Shown here: piece by piece, positions 35,085 through 43,872 of the stretch
Layout: each line of letters opens with the position of its first letter
Position numbering within the stretch: position 1 is the stretch's first letter
NCBI GenBank assembly: GCA_027858995.1
Contig: JAQIBP010000029.1
Span: forward strand, 1-57,401
DNA from: Deltaproteobacteria bacterium
GTDB taxonomy: Bacteria > Desulfobacterota > Desulfobacteria > Desulfobacterales > Desulfobacteraceae
Direction of reading: 5' to 3'
DNA length: 57,401 bases
Translations under genes and position numbers: made by a program
The notes under the pieces: generated by a model
The model's input: only the letters and a program-made list of their open reading frames with translations
Databases searched by the model: none
What the model was told of the DNA's origin: nothing

Positions 35085-35912
35085 ATGAACACAATTGACA
35101 ATATAATTAAACTTGCTCTTTTTGAAGATTCAGGACTTGGTGATATTACAACGGAAAGTATTCTGTCACAAAACTTAAAAGGCAAAGGCGTGATTGTTGC
35201 AAAAGAGTCGTTTATCCTGTCAGGAATTGAAGTTGCAAAAAAAGTATTTCAACTCCTTGACCCGCTTTGTAAGCCTTTTTCTTCATTCTGCGATGGTGAT
35301 TATATAAAAGATGGCAAAACTGTTTTTAAGATTGAATCAGATCTTTTATCACTTTTAAAAGGTGAGCGGGTTGCCTTGAATTTTTTACAGCGTCTTTCTG
35401 GAATTGCAACATTGACAAGAAGCTTTGTTGATGAACTTAAGTTTGAAAATGTTCGTTTGACTGATACAAGAAAAACCACGCCTGGGTTGCGAAGCCTTGA
35501 AAAAGAAGCAGTCAGGGCAGGGGGCGCTTATAATCATCGCATGTCTTTATATGATGGCATTTTGATTAAAGATAATCACATTGCTGTTGCAGGTTCTATT
35601 AAAAAGGCAGTTAGAGCTGTTAAACTCAGAACATCCCATCTTATGAAAATTGAAGTAGAGGTGACAACACAAGATGAGGTCATGGAAGCAGTTGAAGCAG
35701 GTGCAGAAGTTATCATGCTTGATAATATGAACTATGACCAGATGGCTGCAGCAGTAAAATATATTGATAAAAAAGCAATTGTAGAGGCATCTGGCAATGT
35801 TTCCCTTAAAACACTCAATAAAATTGCAGCCACTGGAGTAGATGTGATTTCCTGTGGTGCTCTTACTCACCAGGCAAGAGCTGTGGACTTAAGCATGCGC
35901 ATTAAAAATTAA
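35085..35912 (+). CDS. nadC: Nicotinate-nucleotide pyrophosphorylase (carboxylating)
   Basis: This enzyme makes nicotinate mononucleotide from quinolinate and PRPP in de novo NAD synthesis. The 275 residues include LNFLQRLSGIATLT, DTRKTTPGLRSLEKEAVRAG, NHRMSLYDGILIKDNHI and EASGNVSL, all substrate- or PRPP-binding motifs. It lies 12 bases after valS on the same strand, so the two are probably cotranscribed. nadA and nadB are not in this window. Confidence 0.95.
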   Translation: MNTIDNIIKLALFEDSGLGDITTESILSQNLKGKGVIVAKESFILSGIEVAKKVFQLLDPLCKPFSSFCDGDYIKDGKTVFKIESDLLSLLKGERVALNFLQRLSGIATLTRSFVDELKFENVRLTDTRKTTPGLRSLEKEAVRAGGAYNHRMSLYDGILIKDNHIAVAGSIKKAVRAVKLRTSHLMKIEVEVTTQDEVMEAVEAGAEVIMLDNMNYDQMAAAVKYIDKKAIVEASGNVSLKTLNKIAATGVDVISCGALTHQARAVDLSMRIKN

Positions 35913-35926
35913 GAATTCAAAACTAA

Positions 35927-36823
35927 TCAAAGGTGACTTAATTTGTCTCTGCCGGTATCCTTGGATTTATAAAGAGCTTTGTCAGCCCGTTTGATAAATG
36001 TTTTGTAATCCTCTCCATCTACAATCTCTGTTGCACCCACACTTATTTTGATTGATTTTTTTTCTCCGGGTTCAGGCTCAAAAATCAAATCACTGATATT
36101 TTCTTTTATTCTTGTTCCCACAACACATGCTTCCTCAATTCCGGTTTCCGGTAAAATAATGGCAAATTCTTCTCCTCCATATCTGTAAGCAGTATCCATG
36201 GATCTCATACACGATTTTATTGTTTTACCAATCTCCATGAGCACTCTGTCACCTTCAACATGTCCCCAATTGTCATTATACTTCTTAAAAAAATCTATAT
36301 CCAGAATTAACAGGGACAAGTCACGGGAATAACGCTTGTTACGCATGATTTCAGTTTTGATTTCAGAAAAAAAGTGTCGTGAATTATAAAGTTTTGTTAA
36401 AGCATCGGTAATGGCCAGTTTTTCAAGTTTTTTTAATAGATTGACGCGTTCTTGTTTAATTTCAGATTCCCGTAATACTCTGGATATCCTCAGCTCTAAC
36501 TCCTCAAATTTAAATGGTTTAAAAACAAAATCACTGGCACCGGCCTTGACTGCTTCTTCATAGGAGTATTCAGCACTATACCCGGTCATAACCATAACAT
36601 CTGCATGATATTTTGATTTGATTTTTTTTGTCAGTTCAAGCCCGTCCATACCCTGCATTGTTATATCTGTAATAACAATATCAGCGCTGAATATTTTAAG
36701 TATATCCAGGGCTTGCTGTGCATTGGCAGCAGTTTTAACCTTATAATTTCTAATTATTAAGAATTCTTCTACAGAGTTTTTAATTGCCTCGTCATCATCG
36801 ACAACTAAAATGGAATATATCAT
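35927..36823 (-). CDS. Response regulator with GGDEF diguanylate cyclase domain
   Basis: The ATG at 36823 (298 residues) follows GGAGAG. The REC domain has acidic pocket VVDDDEA and phosphoacceptor D53 in VITDITMQG; K102 sits in FVFKPF. After a short linker, the GGDEF domain has the active site YRYGGEEFAI (216-220, catalytically competent GGEEF) and an I-site RSMD at 207-210 for product inhibition. It would make cyclic di-GMP on phosphorylation. No sensor kinase is adjacent, and it is convergent to nadC. Confidence 0.93.
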   Translation of the reverse strand: MIYSILVVDDDEAIKNSVEEFLIIRNYKVKTAANAQQALDILKIFSADIVITDITMQGMDGLELTKKIKSKYHADVMVMTGYSAEYSYEEAVKAGASDFVFKPFKFEELELRISRVLRESEIKQERVNLLKKLEKLAITDALTKLYNSRHFFSEIKTEIMRNKRYSRDLSLLILDIDFFKKYNDNWGHVEGDRVLMEIGKTIKSCMRSMDTAYRYGGEEFAIILPETGIEEACVVGTRIKENISDLIFEPEPGEKKSIKISVGATEIVDGEDYKTFIKRADKALYKSKDTGRDKLSHL

Positions 36824-36987
36824 AGATTGTTCTCTCCATTTGCAGCTTTTGTTCAAAAGACCTTAGCTTGACTATTTTCAACTCAATTGATAAATATATT
36901 ATCATAAAATTTTATGCTATAAGTACCGTGTTTGTCAATATATTTATATGAAAGAACAGCTGACACTCTTTTATTCTTTCATTTTTT

Positions 36988-37051
36988 GGTTTCTGCCCTT
37001 TAGGGTATATGTGACCTTTAGGTTGTTTAAGTGCCCTAAAGGACAGAAGCC
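36988..37051. repeat. Inverted repeat upstream of lepA
   Basis: An 18-base arm, GGTTTCTGCCCTTTAGGG (36988-37005), is answered by CCCTAAAGGACAGAAGCC (37034-37051), complementary with two mismatches. The 28-base loop itself contains another CCTTTAGG. This belongs to the same repeat family as the two direct copies at 37070 and 46029. Confidence 0.7.
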
Positions 37052-37069
37052 GGCAAACCCGTAACCAAT

Positions 37070-37112
37070 AATCAGATCTGCCAGTCTCTGCCTTAGGGTA
37101 TGCGGCAGTTAG
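37070..37112 (+). repeat. Dispersed repeat, copy 1 (upstream of lepA)
   Basis: This stretch shares AATCAGATC, GCC, TCTGCC, TT-AGGGTA and a GTTAG end with 46029-46073, with a few substitutions and two indels. It lies directly before the lepA ribosome site. Confidence 0.65.
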
Positions 37113-37124
37113 TTTGGAGTTCAA

Positions 37125-38927
37125 TTGAAAATAGTAAGAAAAAATATTAGAAATTTCAGTATTATTGCGCATATTGATCATGGGAAGTCAACACTCTCTG
37201 ACAGATTGATACAGCTTTCCGGCATTATTTCTGACAGGGATATGAAAGATCAGATATTAGATTCAATGGATATAGAGAGGGAAAGGGGTATTACTATAAA
37301 ATCCCAGACTGTCTCCTTGCCCTATACTTCACAGGATGGAACCCAATATCTTTTAAACCTGATTGATACCCCGGGCCATGTGGATTTTTCATATGAAGTA
37401 TCGCGGGCTCTTGCTTCCTGCGAAGGTGCTTTGATAATAGTTGATGCAAGTCAGGGGGTTGAGGCTCAAACTTTGGCCAATCTATATCTTGCCATGGAAC
37501 ATGACCTTGAGATTATACCTGTAGTGAATAAAATTGATCTGCCCTCGGCAGAAATCGACTGGGTCAAAGAACAGATAGAAGAAGATCTTGGACTTGACCC
37601 GGAGAATGCTTTGCTTGTATCTGCAAAAAAAGGGACTGGCGTGGATAAAATTATGCAGGCTGTTGTTGAAGGAATTCCTGCCCCGGCTGCCACAGATGAT
37701 TCTATTTTTAAAGCTCTTATCTTTGATTCTCATTATGATGCATTCAGGGGTACTATTGTACATTTCAGAATTTTTGAAGGCAGCATAAAAAAGGGTGATA
37801 AAATTGTGTTCATGTCCAATAATGCCCAATATAAGATAGAAGAGGTAGGACTGTTTCAAATAAAGCGCCAACCTCAAAATGAACTTGTGGCAGGCCAGGT
37901 AGGATACTTTATCGCCGGGATTAAAAACATAAGTGATGTGAAAACAGGGGATACCGTCACAAAACCTGATAAAAGATGTACAGATGCCATGACAGGATTC
38001 AGAGAGCCCACACCTGTTGTTTTTTCTTCCATGTATCCGGTGGCTTCTGATGATTATGAAGAGTTAACATTAGCACTTGAAAAACTCAAACTCAATGATG
38101 CATCCCTTATATATGAAAAAGACAGTTCTGCCGCTCTGGGTTTTGGATACAGGTGCGGTTTTTTAGGACTGTTACACCTTGAAGTTGTCCAGGAGCGTCT
38201 TGAACGAGAATATAATGTATCACTTATCTTGACTTCTCCTTCGGTTATGTATGAAATTACTTATATGGATGGAACAGTCAAGATTATTGATAATCCCGTT
38301 CAGTATCCAGATCCTGCTGAAATTTCAAAAGTCCGGGAACCATTTATCAAGGCTTCAATTATTGTGCCGGACAAGTATATGGGCAATGTTATGACGGTTT
38401 GCCATGAATTTCGAGGGGTTAGTCAAAATTACCAATATCTAACCCGGAACCGCATGGAGATGAAATTTGAACTTCCTCTGGCAGAAGTAGTATATGAGTT
38501 TTATGACAGGCTTAAAAGTGTAACCCAGGGTTATGGATCATTTGATTACGAGGTTGCAGGGTACCAGGAGACAGACCTTGTAAAGCTTGATTTTCTCATT
38601 AACGGTGAAAGAGTAGATGCCTTATCCCAGCTGATTCACAGGGACAAATCCGAAGCAAGAGCCAGGACAGCATGTAAAAAACTTAGAGAAGAAATTCCAA
38701 GGCAGCAGTTTAAAATACCCATCCAGGGAGCCATTGGAGGCAAGATTATCTCCAGGGAAACCATTTCCGCTTTTCGAAAAGATGTAACTGCAAAATGTTA
38801 TGGTGGTGATATCTCAAGAAAACGAAAGCTTCTCGAAAAACAGAAAAAAGGAAAAAAGAGAATGAAGATGGTTGGGTCTGTTGAGATTCCCCAATCTGCT
38901 TTTTTGTCTGTATTAAAAACAGATTAA
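37125..38927 (+). CDS. lepA: Elongation factor 4
   Basis: The 600-residue translational GTPase starts with TTG at 37125, with TTGGAG 6 bases upstream. GTP motifs are SIIAHIDHGKSTLSDRL, the RGITIKSQTV switch, LIDTPGHVDFSYEV and VVNKID. The C-terminal LepA-specific domain has RVDALSQLIHRDKSEARA and GGDISRKRKLLEKQKKGKK. EF4 back-translocates stalled ribosomes. The length is normal. A dispersed repeat lies immediately upstream and could affect expression. Confidence 0.96.
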   Translation: MKIVRKNIRNFSIIAHIDHGKSTLSDRLIQLSGIISDRDMKDQILDSMDIERERGITIKSQTVSLPYTSQDGTQYLLNLIDTPGHVDFSYEVSRALASCEGALIIVDASQGVEAQTLANLYLAMEHDLEIIPVVNKIDLPSAEIDWVKEQIEEDLGLDPENALLVSAKKGTGVDKIMQAVVEGIPAPAATDDSIFKALIFDSHYDAFRGTIVHFRIFEGSIKKGDKIVFMSNNAQYKIEEVGLFQIKRQPQNELVAGQVGYFIAGIKNISDVKTGDTVTKPDKRCTDAMTGFREPTPVVFSSMYPVASDDYEELTLALEKLKLNDASLIYEKDSSAALGFGYRCGFLGLLHLEVVQERLEREYNVSLILTSPSVMYEITYMDGTVKIIDNPVQYPDPAEISKVREPFIKASIIVPDKYMGNVMTVCHEFRGVSQNYQYLTRNRMEMKFELPLAEVVYEFYDRLKSVTQGYGSFDYEVAGYQETDLVKLDFLINGERVDALSQLIHRDKSEARARTACKKLREEIPRQQFKIPIQGAIGGKIISRETISAFRKDVTAKCYGGDISRKRKLLEKQKKGKKRMKMVGSVEIPQSAFLSVLKTD

Positions 38928-38952
38928 AACAATAATAATGAAGGTGAACCAA

Positions 38953-39717
38953 ATGGACTATGAATGCATAATTTATGAAAAACAAGATCAAATTGGTCTT
39001 ATAAAACTTAATCGACCTAAAGTGCTCAATGCCATGAACCGGCAGCTCTGGATTGAGATGCAGGATATCCTTGAAGACGCAAAGATAGACAATAATATTA
39101 AAGCTTTGATTATTACAGGAGAAGGCAGGGCTTTTTCAACCGGAGCAGATCTTAAAGATTCCAAAGGTAGAAATATTGAAGATTACAGAATATATCTTGA
39201 GTCTTTACAGGAAGCATCAAGAAAGATTATAAAATTTGAAAAGCCTACCATTGCCGCCATTAACGGATATGCTCTTGGTTCCGGCTATGAGCTTGCCCTT
39301 GCCTGTGATATCAGAATCGCAGCAAAAGAGGCACTTATCGGTTCACCTGAAGCAAGAGTAACCTCCTCTGTAACAGGAGGAGCTTTCAGACTAGTTCAGG
39401 ATTTAGTGGGACCTGGCAAGGCAAAAGAGCTCTTGTTTACAGCAGAAAATATTACAGGTGAAGAAGCTGAAAGGATCGGACTTGTTAATAAAGCAGTACC
39501 TCTTGATGATCTTATGGATGAAGCCATTGCAATGGCAACAAAGATTGTTGCCAATTCTGCTTTTTCCTTAAAAGAGATTAAAAAGGGATTTCGCATGGCC
39601 CAGGGGGAATGCAGTCTTGAAGCATTAATGGATTATGAAATTGAAGCTTGTCTTGCATGTGTTTCAACTAAAGAGAGAGAAGCCTCTCTTGATACTTTTG
39701 AGCAGAGAAAAAAATAA
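38953..39717 (+). CDS. Enoyl-CoA hydratase/isomerase family protein
   Basis: The ATG at 38953 (254 residues) follows GAAGGTG; a start 15 bases earlier is possible. The crotonase fold shows IKLNRPKVLNAMN, the oxyanion turn ITGEGRAFSTGADLKD, and AAINGYALGSGYELALACD with the second oxyanion Gly. The catalytic position that follows reads SPEARVTSSVTGGA, with a Glu as in hydratases. The substrate cannot be assigned. It is 26 bases after lepA and precedes an acyl-CoA synthetase, so a role in acyl-CoA catabolism is likely. Confidence 0.9.
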   Translation: MDYECIIYEKQDQIGLIKLNRPKVLNAMNRQLWIEMQDILEDAKIDNNIKALIITGEGRAFSTGADLKDSKGRNIEDYRIYLESLQEASRKIIKFEKPTIAAINGYALGSGYELALACDIRIAAKEALIGSPEARVTSSVTGGAFRLVQDLVGPGKAKELLFTAENITGEEAERIGLVNKAVPLDDLMDEAIAMATKIVANSAFSLKEIKKGFRMAQGECSLEALMDYEIEACLACVSTKEREASLDTFEQRKK

Positions 39718-39818
39718 CTGCCACAGGCAGAATTGGTTTTTGCTCCTATCTGTCCACAGCAAAGAATAAAGGTGGATGATAAATTTGCAAAGACTTTCAT
39801 AATATAAGGAATATTAAA

Positions 39819-41969
39819 ATGTTAGATAAAGTGCTTAATGCAAAATCCGTTGCAATTATCGGTGCTTCAAAAAGTAAAACAAAACGAGGGTACCAGGCAA
39901 TTAAAACCTTAAAGTCTGATGGCTATGAAGGTGCAATTTACCCGGTAAACCCCAAAGAAGATATAATCCTCGGGCTTAAGTGTTACCAGGATATAACACA
40001 GATTCAAGGAGATGTTGATATTGCTCTTATTACAACTCCTGCCAGAACAATTCCTGCAATTTTAAGAAAATGTGGTGAGAAAAAGGTTAGCGGTGCTGTA
40101 ATTATTGCAGGTGGATTCAGGGAACTTGGCAAAGAGGGAAAAGAACTTGAGGCTGAGGTTATCAAAGCTGCTCATGAGACCGGGGTAAGATTAATAGGTC
40201 CTAATACTTCTGGTATGATAAATCTTAAATCCAATATGAATCTTGTGGGTATACAGAACGCTCCTAAGGGACACATAGCTCTTTTATGCCAGAGCGGGAA
40301 TATGGCACTGACTCTTATTACCGAAGCTACCATTCGTAAACATGAAGGGTTTACCTATTATGTTGGTGTTGGTAATGAATCAGACATTAAATTTCATGAA
40401 TATCTTGAATTTTTCAGAAATGATCCTGAAACCAAATCCATTCTTATGTATGTGGAAGGTATGAGTGAGGGAAGAAAATTTTTGCAGGAAGCACATAATA
40501 CAAGCAGGAACAAACCCATTATTCTTTTAAAGAGCGGGCGGTCTGCAACAGGAAAAAAATCAGCAGGCTCCCATACTGGATCTCTTGCAGGAATGAGTGA
40601 AGTTGCAAAAAGTGCTTATGAGCGTGCAGGAGTTGTTGTGATTGATAATTCTGATGAGCTTTTTCCAGTTGCTGAGACTCTTTCAAGCCAGCCTGTCATT
40701 AAAAGCAACTCCATTGCAATTCTTGCTGATGGGGGTGGTCATGCAACAATAGCAGCTGATCTTTTAACTGACCATGGTGTTAATATTCCTGAGCTTTCTG
40801 AAAAAACCAAGGAGAAATTAAGAGAAATTTTACCTGATGCAGCCTCGGTGACAAATCCTGTTGATGTCGCAGGGGGAACAGACTCTGATCCTAATGTATT
40901 TGCAGATTGTGCAAAAATTATTATTCAGGATCCCAATGTTGGAGGTCTTCTTGTTGTAGGTCTTTTTGGGGGTTATGGTATCAGATTTGAAGAGAGCCTT
41001 GCTGTGGGAGAAGAAGCTGCTGCCCACAGATTCGGAGCAATGATAAAAAAGAGAAAAAAACCTATTATTGTTCACTCTCTTTACTCTTCCTATGAATCCC
41101 ACGCATTGGATCTTCTGCGGCATTATAATATTCCAGTTCATGATTCTCTTGATATTTCATGTAAATGTGTAGCTTCTTTATGCAAATATGGCAACTATCT
41201 GAAATCCTATCATGGAAAGACCAATTTTGTTTTTGACTGGCGTGCCAAAGCAAAAGCAGAGGGTCAGGAAATCATTGAAAATGCCAGAAAAGAGGGGCGC
41301 AACGTCCTGCTTGAGCATGAAGCAAAACAGTTGATTAAACTACATGGTGCACCAACATCTACAGGGCAGGTAGCAGAAAGTGAAGATGAAGCCTGGAAGA
41401 TTGCAAAAACAATCAAGGCTAATAATGGGGGAAAAGCTGGTGTTGTACTAAAAATTGTCTCTCCTGATATTCTGCATAAAAGTGATGCTCAAGGAGTTAA
41501 ACTTAATTTAAGCTCAGAAAAAGAAGTTAAAAATGGTTTTAAGCAGATTATAAAGAGTGCAAAAATTTATAATGCTGATGCAGATATTCGCGGGGTTCTT
41601 GTGGCTCCCATGGCCAAGAAAGGTCTTGAAATTATTATTGGAACAAAAATTGATGAACAGTTTGGTCCTGTTATAATGTATGGACTTGGCGGCATAATGG
41701 TTGAAATAATAAAGGATGTAACTTTCTGGGTTTTGCCGGTCTCTCCTACATCCTGCAAAAAAATGATAAGCGAAACCAATTCTTCTATTCTTCTGGATGG
41801 TGTAAGAGGGCAGAAAGGTTATGATAAAAAGAGTTTAAGAAAGCTTTTATCCATGTGCTCCGAGCTTATAGAATCTTATCCTGAAATTGAAGAAATGGAC
41901 CTTAATCCCGTTCTTCTCTATGAAAAAGGACTGGATGTTGTAGATGCAAGAATAATACTTAAAAAATAA
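39819..41969 (+). CDS. NDP-forming acyl-CoA synthetase (acetate-CoA ligase type)
   Basis: The 716-residue protein is an alpha-beta fusion: an N-terminal CoA-binding Rossmann domain (SVAIIGASKSKTKRGYQA), a succinyl-CoA ligase-like domain with phospho-His segment SAGSHTGSLAG, and a C-terminal ATP-grasp domain with VLKIVSPDILHKSDAQGVKL and YGLGGIMVEI. It interconverts acyl-CoA plus ADP and Pi with acid plus ATP, conserving energy. AAGGAA precedes the ATG. With the adjacent enoyl-CoA hydratase it suggests acyl-CoA breakdown; the acid is not known. Confidence 0.92.
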   Translation: MLDKVLNAKSVAIIGASKSKTKRGYQAIKTLKSDGYEGAIYPVNPKEDIILGLKCYQDITQIQGDVDIALITTPARTIPAILRKCGEKKVSGAVIIAGGFRELGKEGKELEAEVIKAAHETGVRLIGPNTSGMINLKSNMNLVGIQNAPKGHIALLCQSGNMALTLITEATIRKHEGFTYYVGVGNESDIKFHEYLEFFRNDPETKSILMYVEGMSEGRKFLQEAHNTSRNKPIILLKSGRSATGKKSAGSHTGSLAGMSEVAKSAYERAGVVVIDNSDELFPVAETLSSQPVIKSNSIAILADGGGHATIAADLLTDHGVNIPELSEKTKEKLREILPDAASVTNPVDVAGGTDSDPNVFADCAKIIIQDPNVGGLLVVGLFGGYGIRFEESLAVGEEAAAHRFGAMIKKRKKPIIVHSLYSSYESHALDLLRHYNIPVHDSLDISCKCVASLCKYGNYLKSYHGKTNFVFDWRAKAKAEGQEIIENARKEGRNVLLEHEAKQLIKLHGAPTSTGQVAESEDEAWKIAKTIKANNGGKAGVVLKIVSPDILHKSDAQGVKLNLSSEKEVKNGFKQIIKSAKIYNADADIRGVLVAPMAKKGLEIIIGTKIDEQFGPVIMYGLGGIMVEIIKDVTFWVLPVSPTSCKKMISETNSSILLDGVRGQKGYDKKSLRKLLSMCSELIESYPEIEEMDLNPVLLYEKGLDVVDARIILKK

Positions 41970-42076
41970 ATATAATTTATAATTTGATGATCATTCAAAA
42001 TTTTGGCTTTACAAAATAGCTTGTTGATTATATGGTTTTTTGTGGAGCAACAATAATATAAAAAAAGGATAAGGTT

Positions 42077-42556
42077 ATGAGTAGATTTTTACCAGTATCA
42101 ATTTTTTTTATTACTTTAGTTTCTTTTCTTGCGGCTGCCAATCTGGTTCATACCCAGGAACGTTTTATTGATAATGGTGATGGTACAGTGACAGACACAA
42201 TGTTAAATGTTATGTGGGCTGCAACTGACAACCAGGGAGACATTAACTGGAGACAGGCTCAACAATGGGTTAAATACACCTTCCCATATACCATTGAACA
42301 TAATTATGACAATTGGCGCATGCCAACTATTGATGAACTCAAAACTCTTTATGATGCTGATAAAGGATATGAATCTCTATGTGGTTTGAAGGTAAAAATA
42401 GTTTCGGCAATTGAACTCACCTGTGCATGGGTCTGGACATCGGAAATGAAATTTATTTCAGCCGGATTTTTTAATTTTCACCGGGGATACTCGTCTACCG
42501 ACAGAATTGGAAAATATAAAGCTTACAGAGTTTTGGCGGTGCGTGATCTGGAATAA
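42077..42556 (+). CDS. Exported DUF1566 (Lcl C-terminal-like) protein
   Basis: This 159-residue protein has a signal peptide (hydrophobic core about residues 5-20, cleavage near AAA-NLVHT). It then has RFIDNGDGTVTDTMLNVMWA, WRMPTIDELKTLYD and a C-terminal YRVLAVRD, the Trp-rich DUF1566 pattern found in Legionella collagen-like and fibrobacter-slime proteins. The function is unknown; the fold may bind carbohydrate or protein. AAAGGATAAGG precedes the ATG. Confidence 0.85.
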   Translation: MSRFLPVSIFFITLVSFLAAANLVHTQERFIDNGDGTVTDTMLNVMWAATDNQGDINWRQAQQWVKYTFPYTIEHNYDNWRMPTIDELKTLYDADKGYESLCGLKVKIVSAIELTCAWVWTSEMKFISAGFFNFHRGYSSTDRIGKYKAYRVLAVRDLE

Positions 42557-42800
42557 AACAAATATTATCTAAAAAGAATTATAGATTTTAGGATAATATA
42601 TATCAAGCTTTGGATAGATTGAGTGTCAAAATACACAATTTTATCAGGAAGTTGCTTGTTTTTGACTTTACAAATTTGATTGTGGAATATGAGTTTTATT
42701 AATTCATCTAAATATTCAAAAATACGAAAGGAGGTAGAAAAAAACATTTTATTCAATAATTTCATTATAATTTTTAACATTTAAATCAAGGAGTTTTATT

Positions 42801-43784
42801 ATGAAAAAAGGATTAATTCTTGCTACAGCTTTTTTGTTTACCATGGTACTTTTTATGGGCTCTTCTGTTACCGAAACCCAGGCAAAAACAACTTTTGTAA
42901 CAATTGGAACTGGTGGTATTACAGGTGTTTACTATCCAACAGGTGGCGCAATTGCCAAAATTGTTAACAAAAAAAGAAAAGAGTATGGTATTCGCTGCAC
43001 AGTTGAATCAACAGGTGGTTCTGTCTTTAATATCAATGCTATTATGGCAGGAGACCTTGAATTTGGTGTTGCCCAGTCTGATCGTCAGTATCAGGCAACA
43101 AAAGGACTTGCTGACTGGAAAGATAGAGGCCCTCAAAAAGATCTTCGTGCAGTATTTTCCATCCATGCTGAAACAGTTGACCTTATTGCAGCTGTAGATG
43201 CCAATATTAACAGCCTTGCCGATCTTAAGGGCAAGAGGGTGAGTATTGGGAATTTTGGTGCAGGATTTCGCCAGAATGCTATTGATGCTCTTAAAGCAAA
43301 TGGACTTGACTATGAAAAAGATTTTCATGCTGAAAGTTTAAAAGCTGCTGAGCAACCGGGACTTATCCAGGATGGAAGAATTGATGCTGCTTTCTATACT
43401 GTTGGACATCCTTCAGGATACTACAAAGAAGCAACTGCGGGAACACGAAAGGTGAAATTTGTCCCAATTGGAAACACTGACAGTCTAATTGCTAAATATC
43501 CCTATTATGCAAAAGCTGCAACATTGATGAAAAATTATCCGGGTGCTGCCAATACAGAAGATTCAATCCCAACATTTGGTGTAAAAGCAACCTTTGTTAC
43601 ATCAGCAAAAGTACCTGATAAAGTCGTCTATGCAATTGTAAAAGAGGTGTTTGATAATTTTGAAGATTTCGCAAAACTACATCCTGCCTATGCCGGTCTT
43701 ACAAAAGAGGCTATGCTGACAGGTCTTTCTGCTCCTATTCATCCAGGTGCAATGAAATATTATAAAGAAGTAGGTTTAAAATAG
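42801..43784 (+). CDS. TAXI-family TRAP transporter solute-binding protein
   Basis: The 327 residues start with a signal peptide (hydrophobic core to about residue 20, cleavage before KTTFVTIGTGG). FVTIGTGGITGVYYPTGGAI is the TAXI signature, followed by CTVESTGGSVFNINAI and GVAQSDRQYQA. It binds a periplasmic solute (glutamate, organic acids or unknown) for the downstream permease. AAGGAG precedes the ATG. A 14-bp hairpin follows the gene and separates it from the permease, which fits higher expression of the binding protein. Confidence 0.95.
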   Translation: MKKGLILATAFLFTMVLFMGSSVTETQAKTTFVTIGTGGITGVYYPTGGAIAKIVNKKRKEYGIRCTVESTGGSVFNINAIMAGDLEFGVAQSDRQYQATKGLADWKDRGPQKDLRAVFSIHAETVDLIAAVDANINSLADLKGKRVSIGNFGAGFRQNAIDALKANGLDYEKDFHAESLKAAEQPGLIQDGRIDAAFYTVGHPSGYYKEATAGTRKVKFVPIGNTDSLIAKYPYYAKAATLMKNYPGAANTEDSIPTFGVKATFVTSAKVPDKVVYAIVKEVFDNFEDFAKLHPAYAGLTKEAMLTGLSAPIHPGAMKYYKEVGLK

Positions 43785-43819
43785 TTTTAATTGTTTAATT
43801 GTGCTTTCATATTAATCTG

Positions 43820-43852
43820 GCATGGGAAAAGATGCACTATCTTTTCCCATGC
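43820..43852 (+). terminator. Perfect hairpin between the TRAP binding protein and permease genes
   Basis: A perfect 14-bp stem, GCATGGGAAAAGAT (43820-43833) with ATCTTTTCCCATGC (43839-43852), encloses a 5-base loop. It lies 36 bases after the binding-protein stop and 21 before the permease ATG. It lacks a long T run, so it probably acts as a partial terminator or an RNA 3' end stabiliser. Confidence 0.75.
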
Positions 43853-43872
43853 TGTTTAAAATCAGGTGAATT

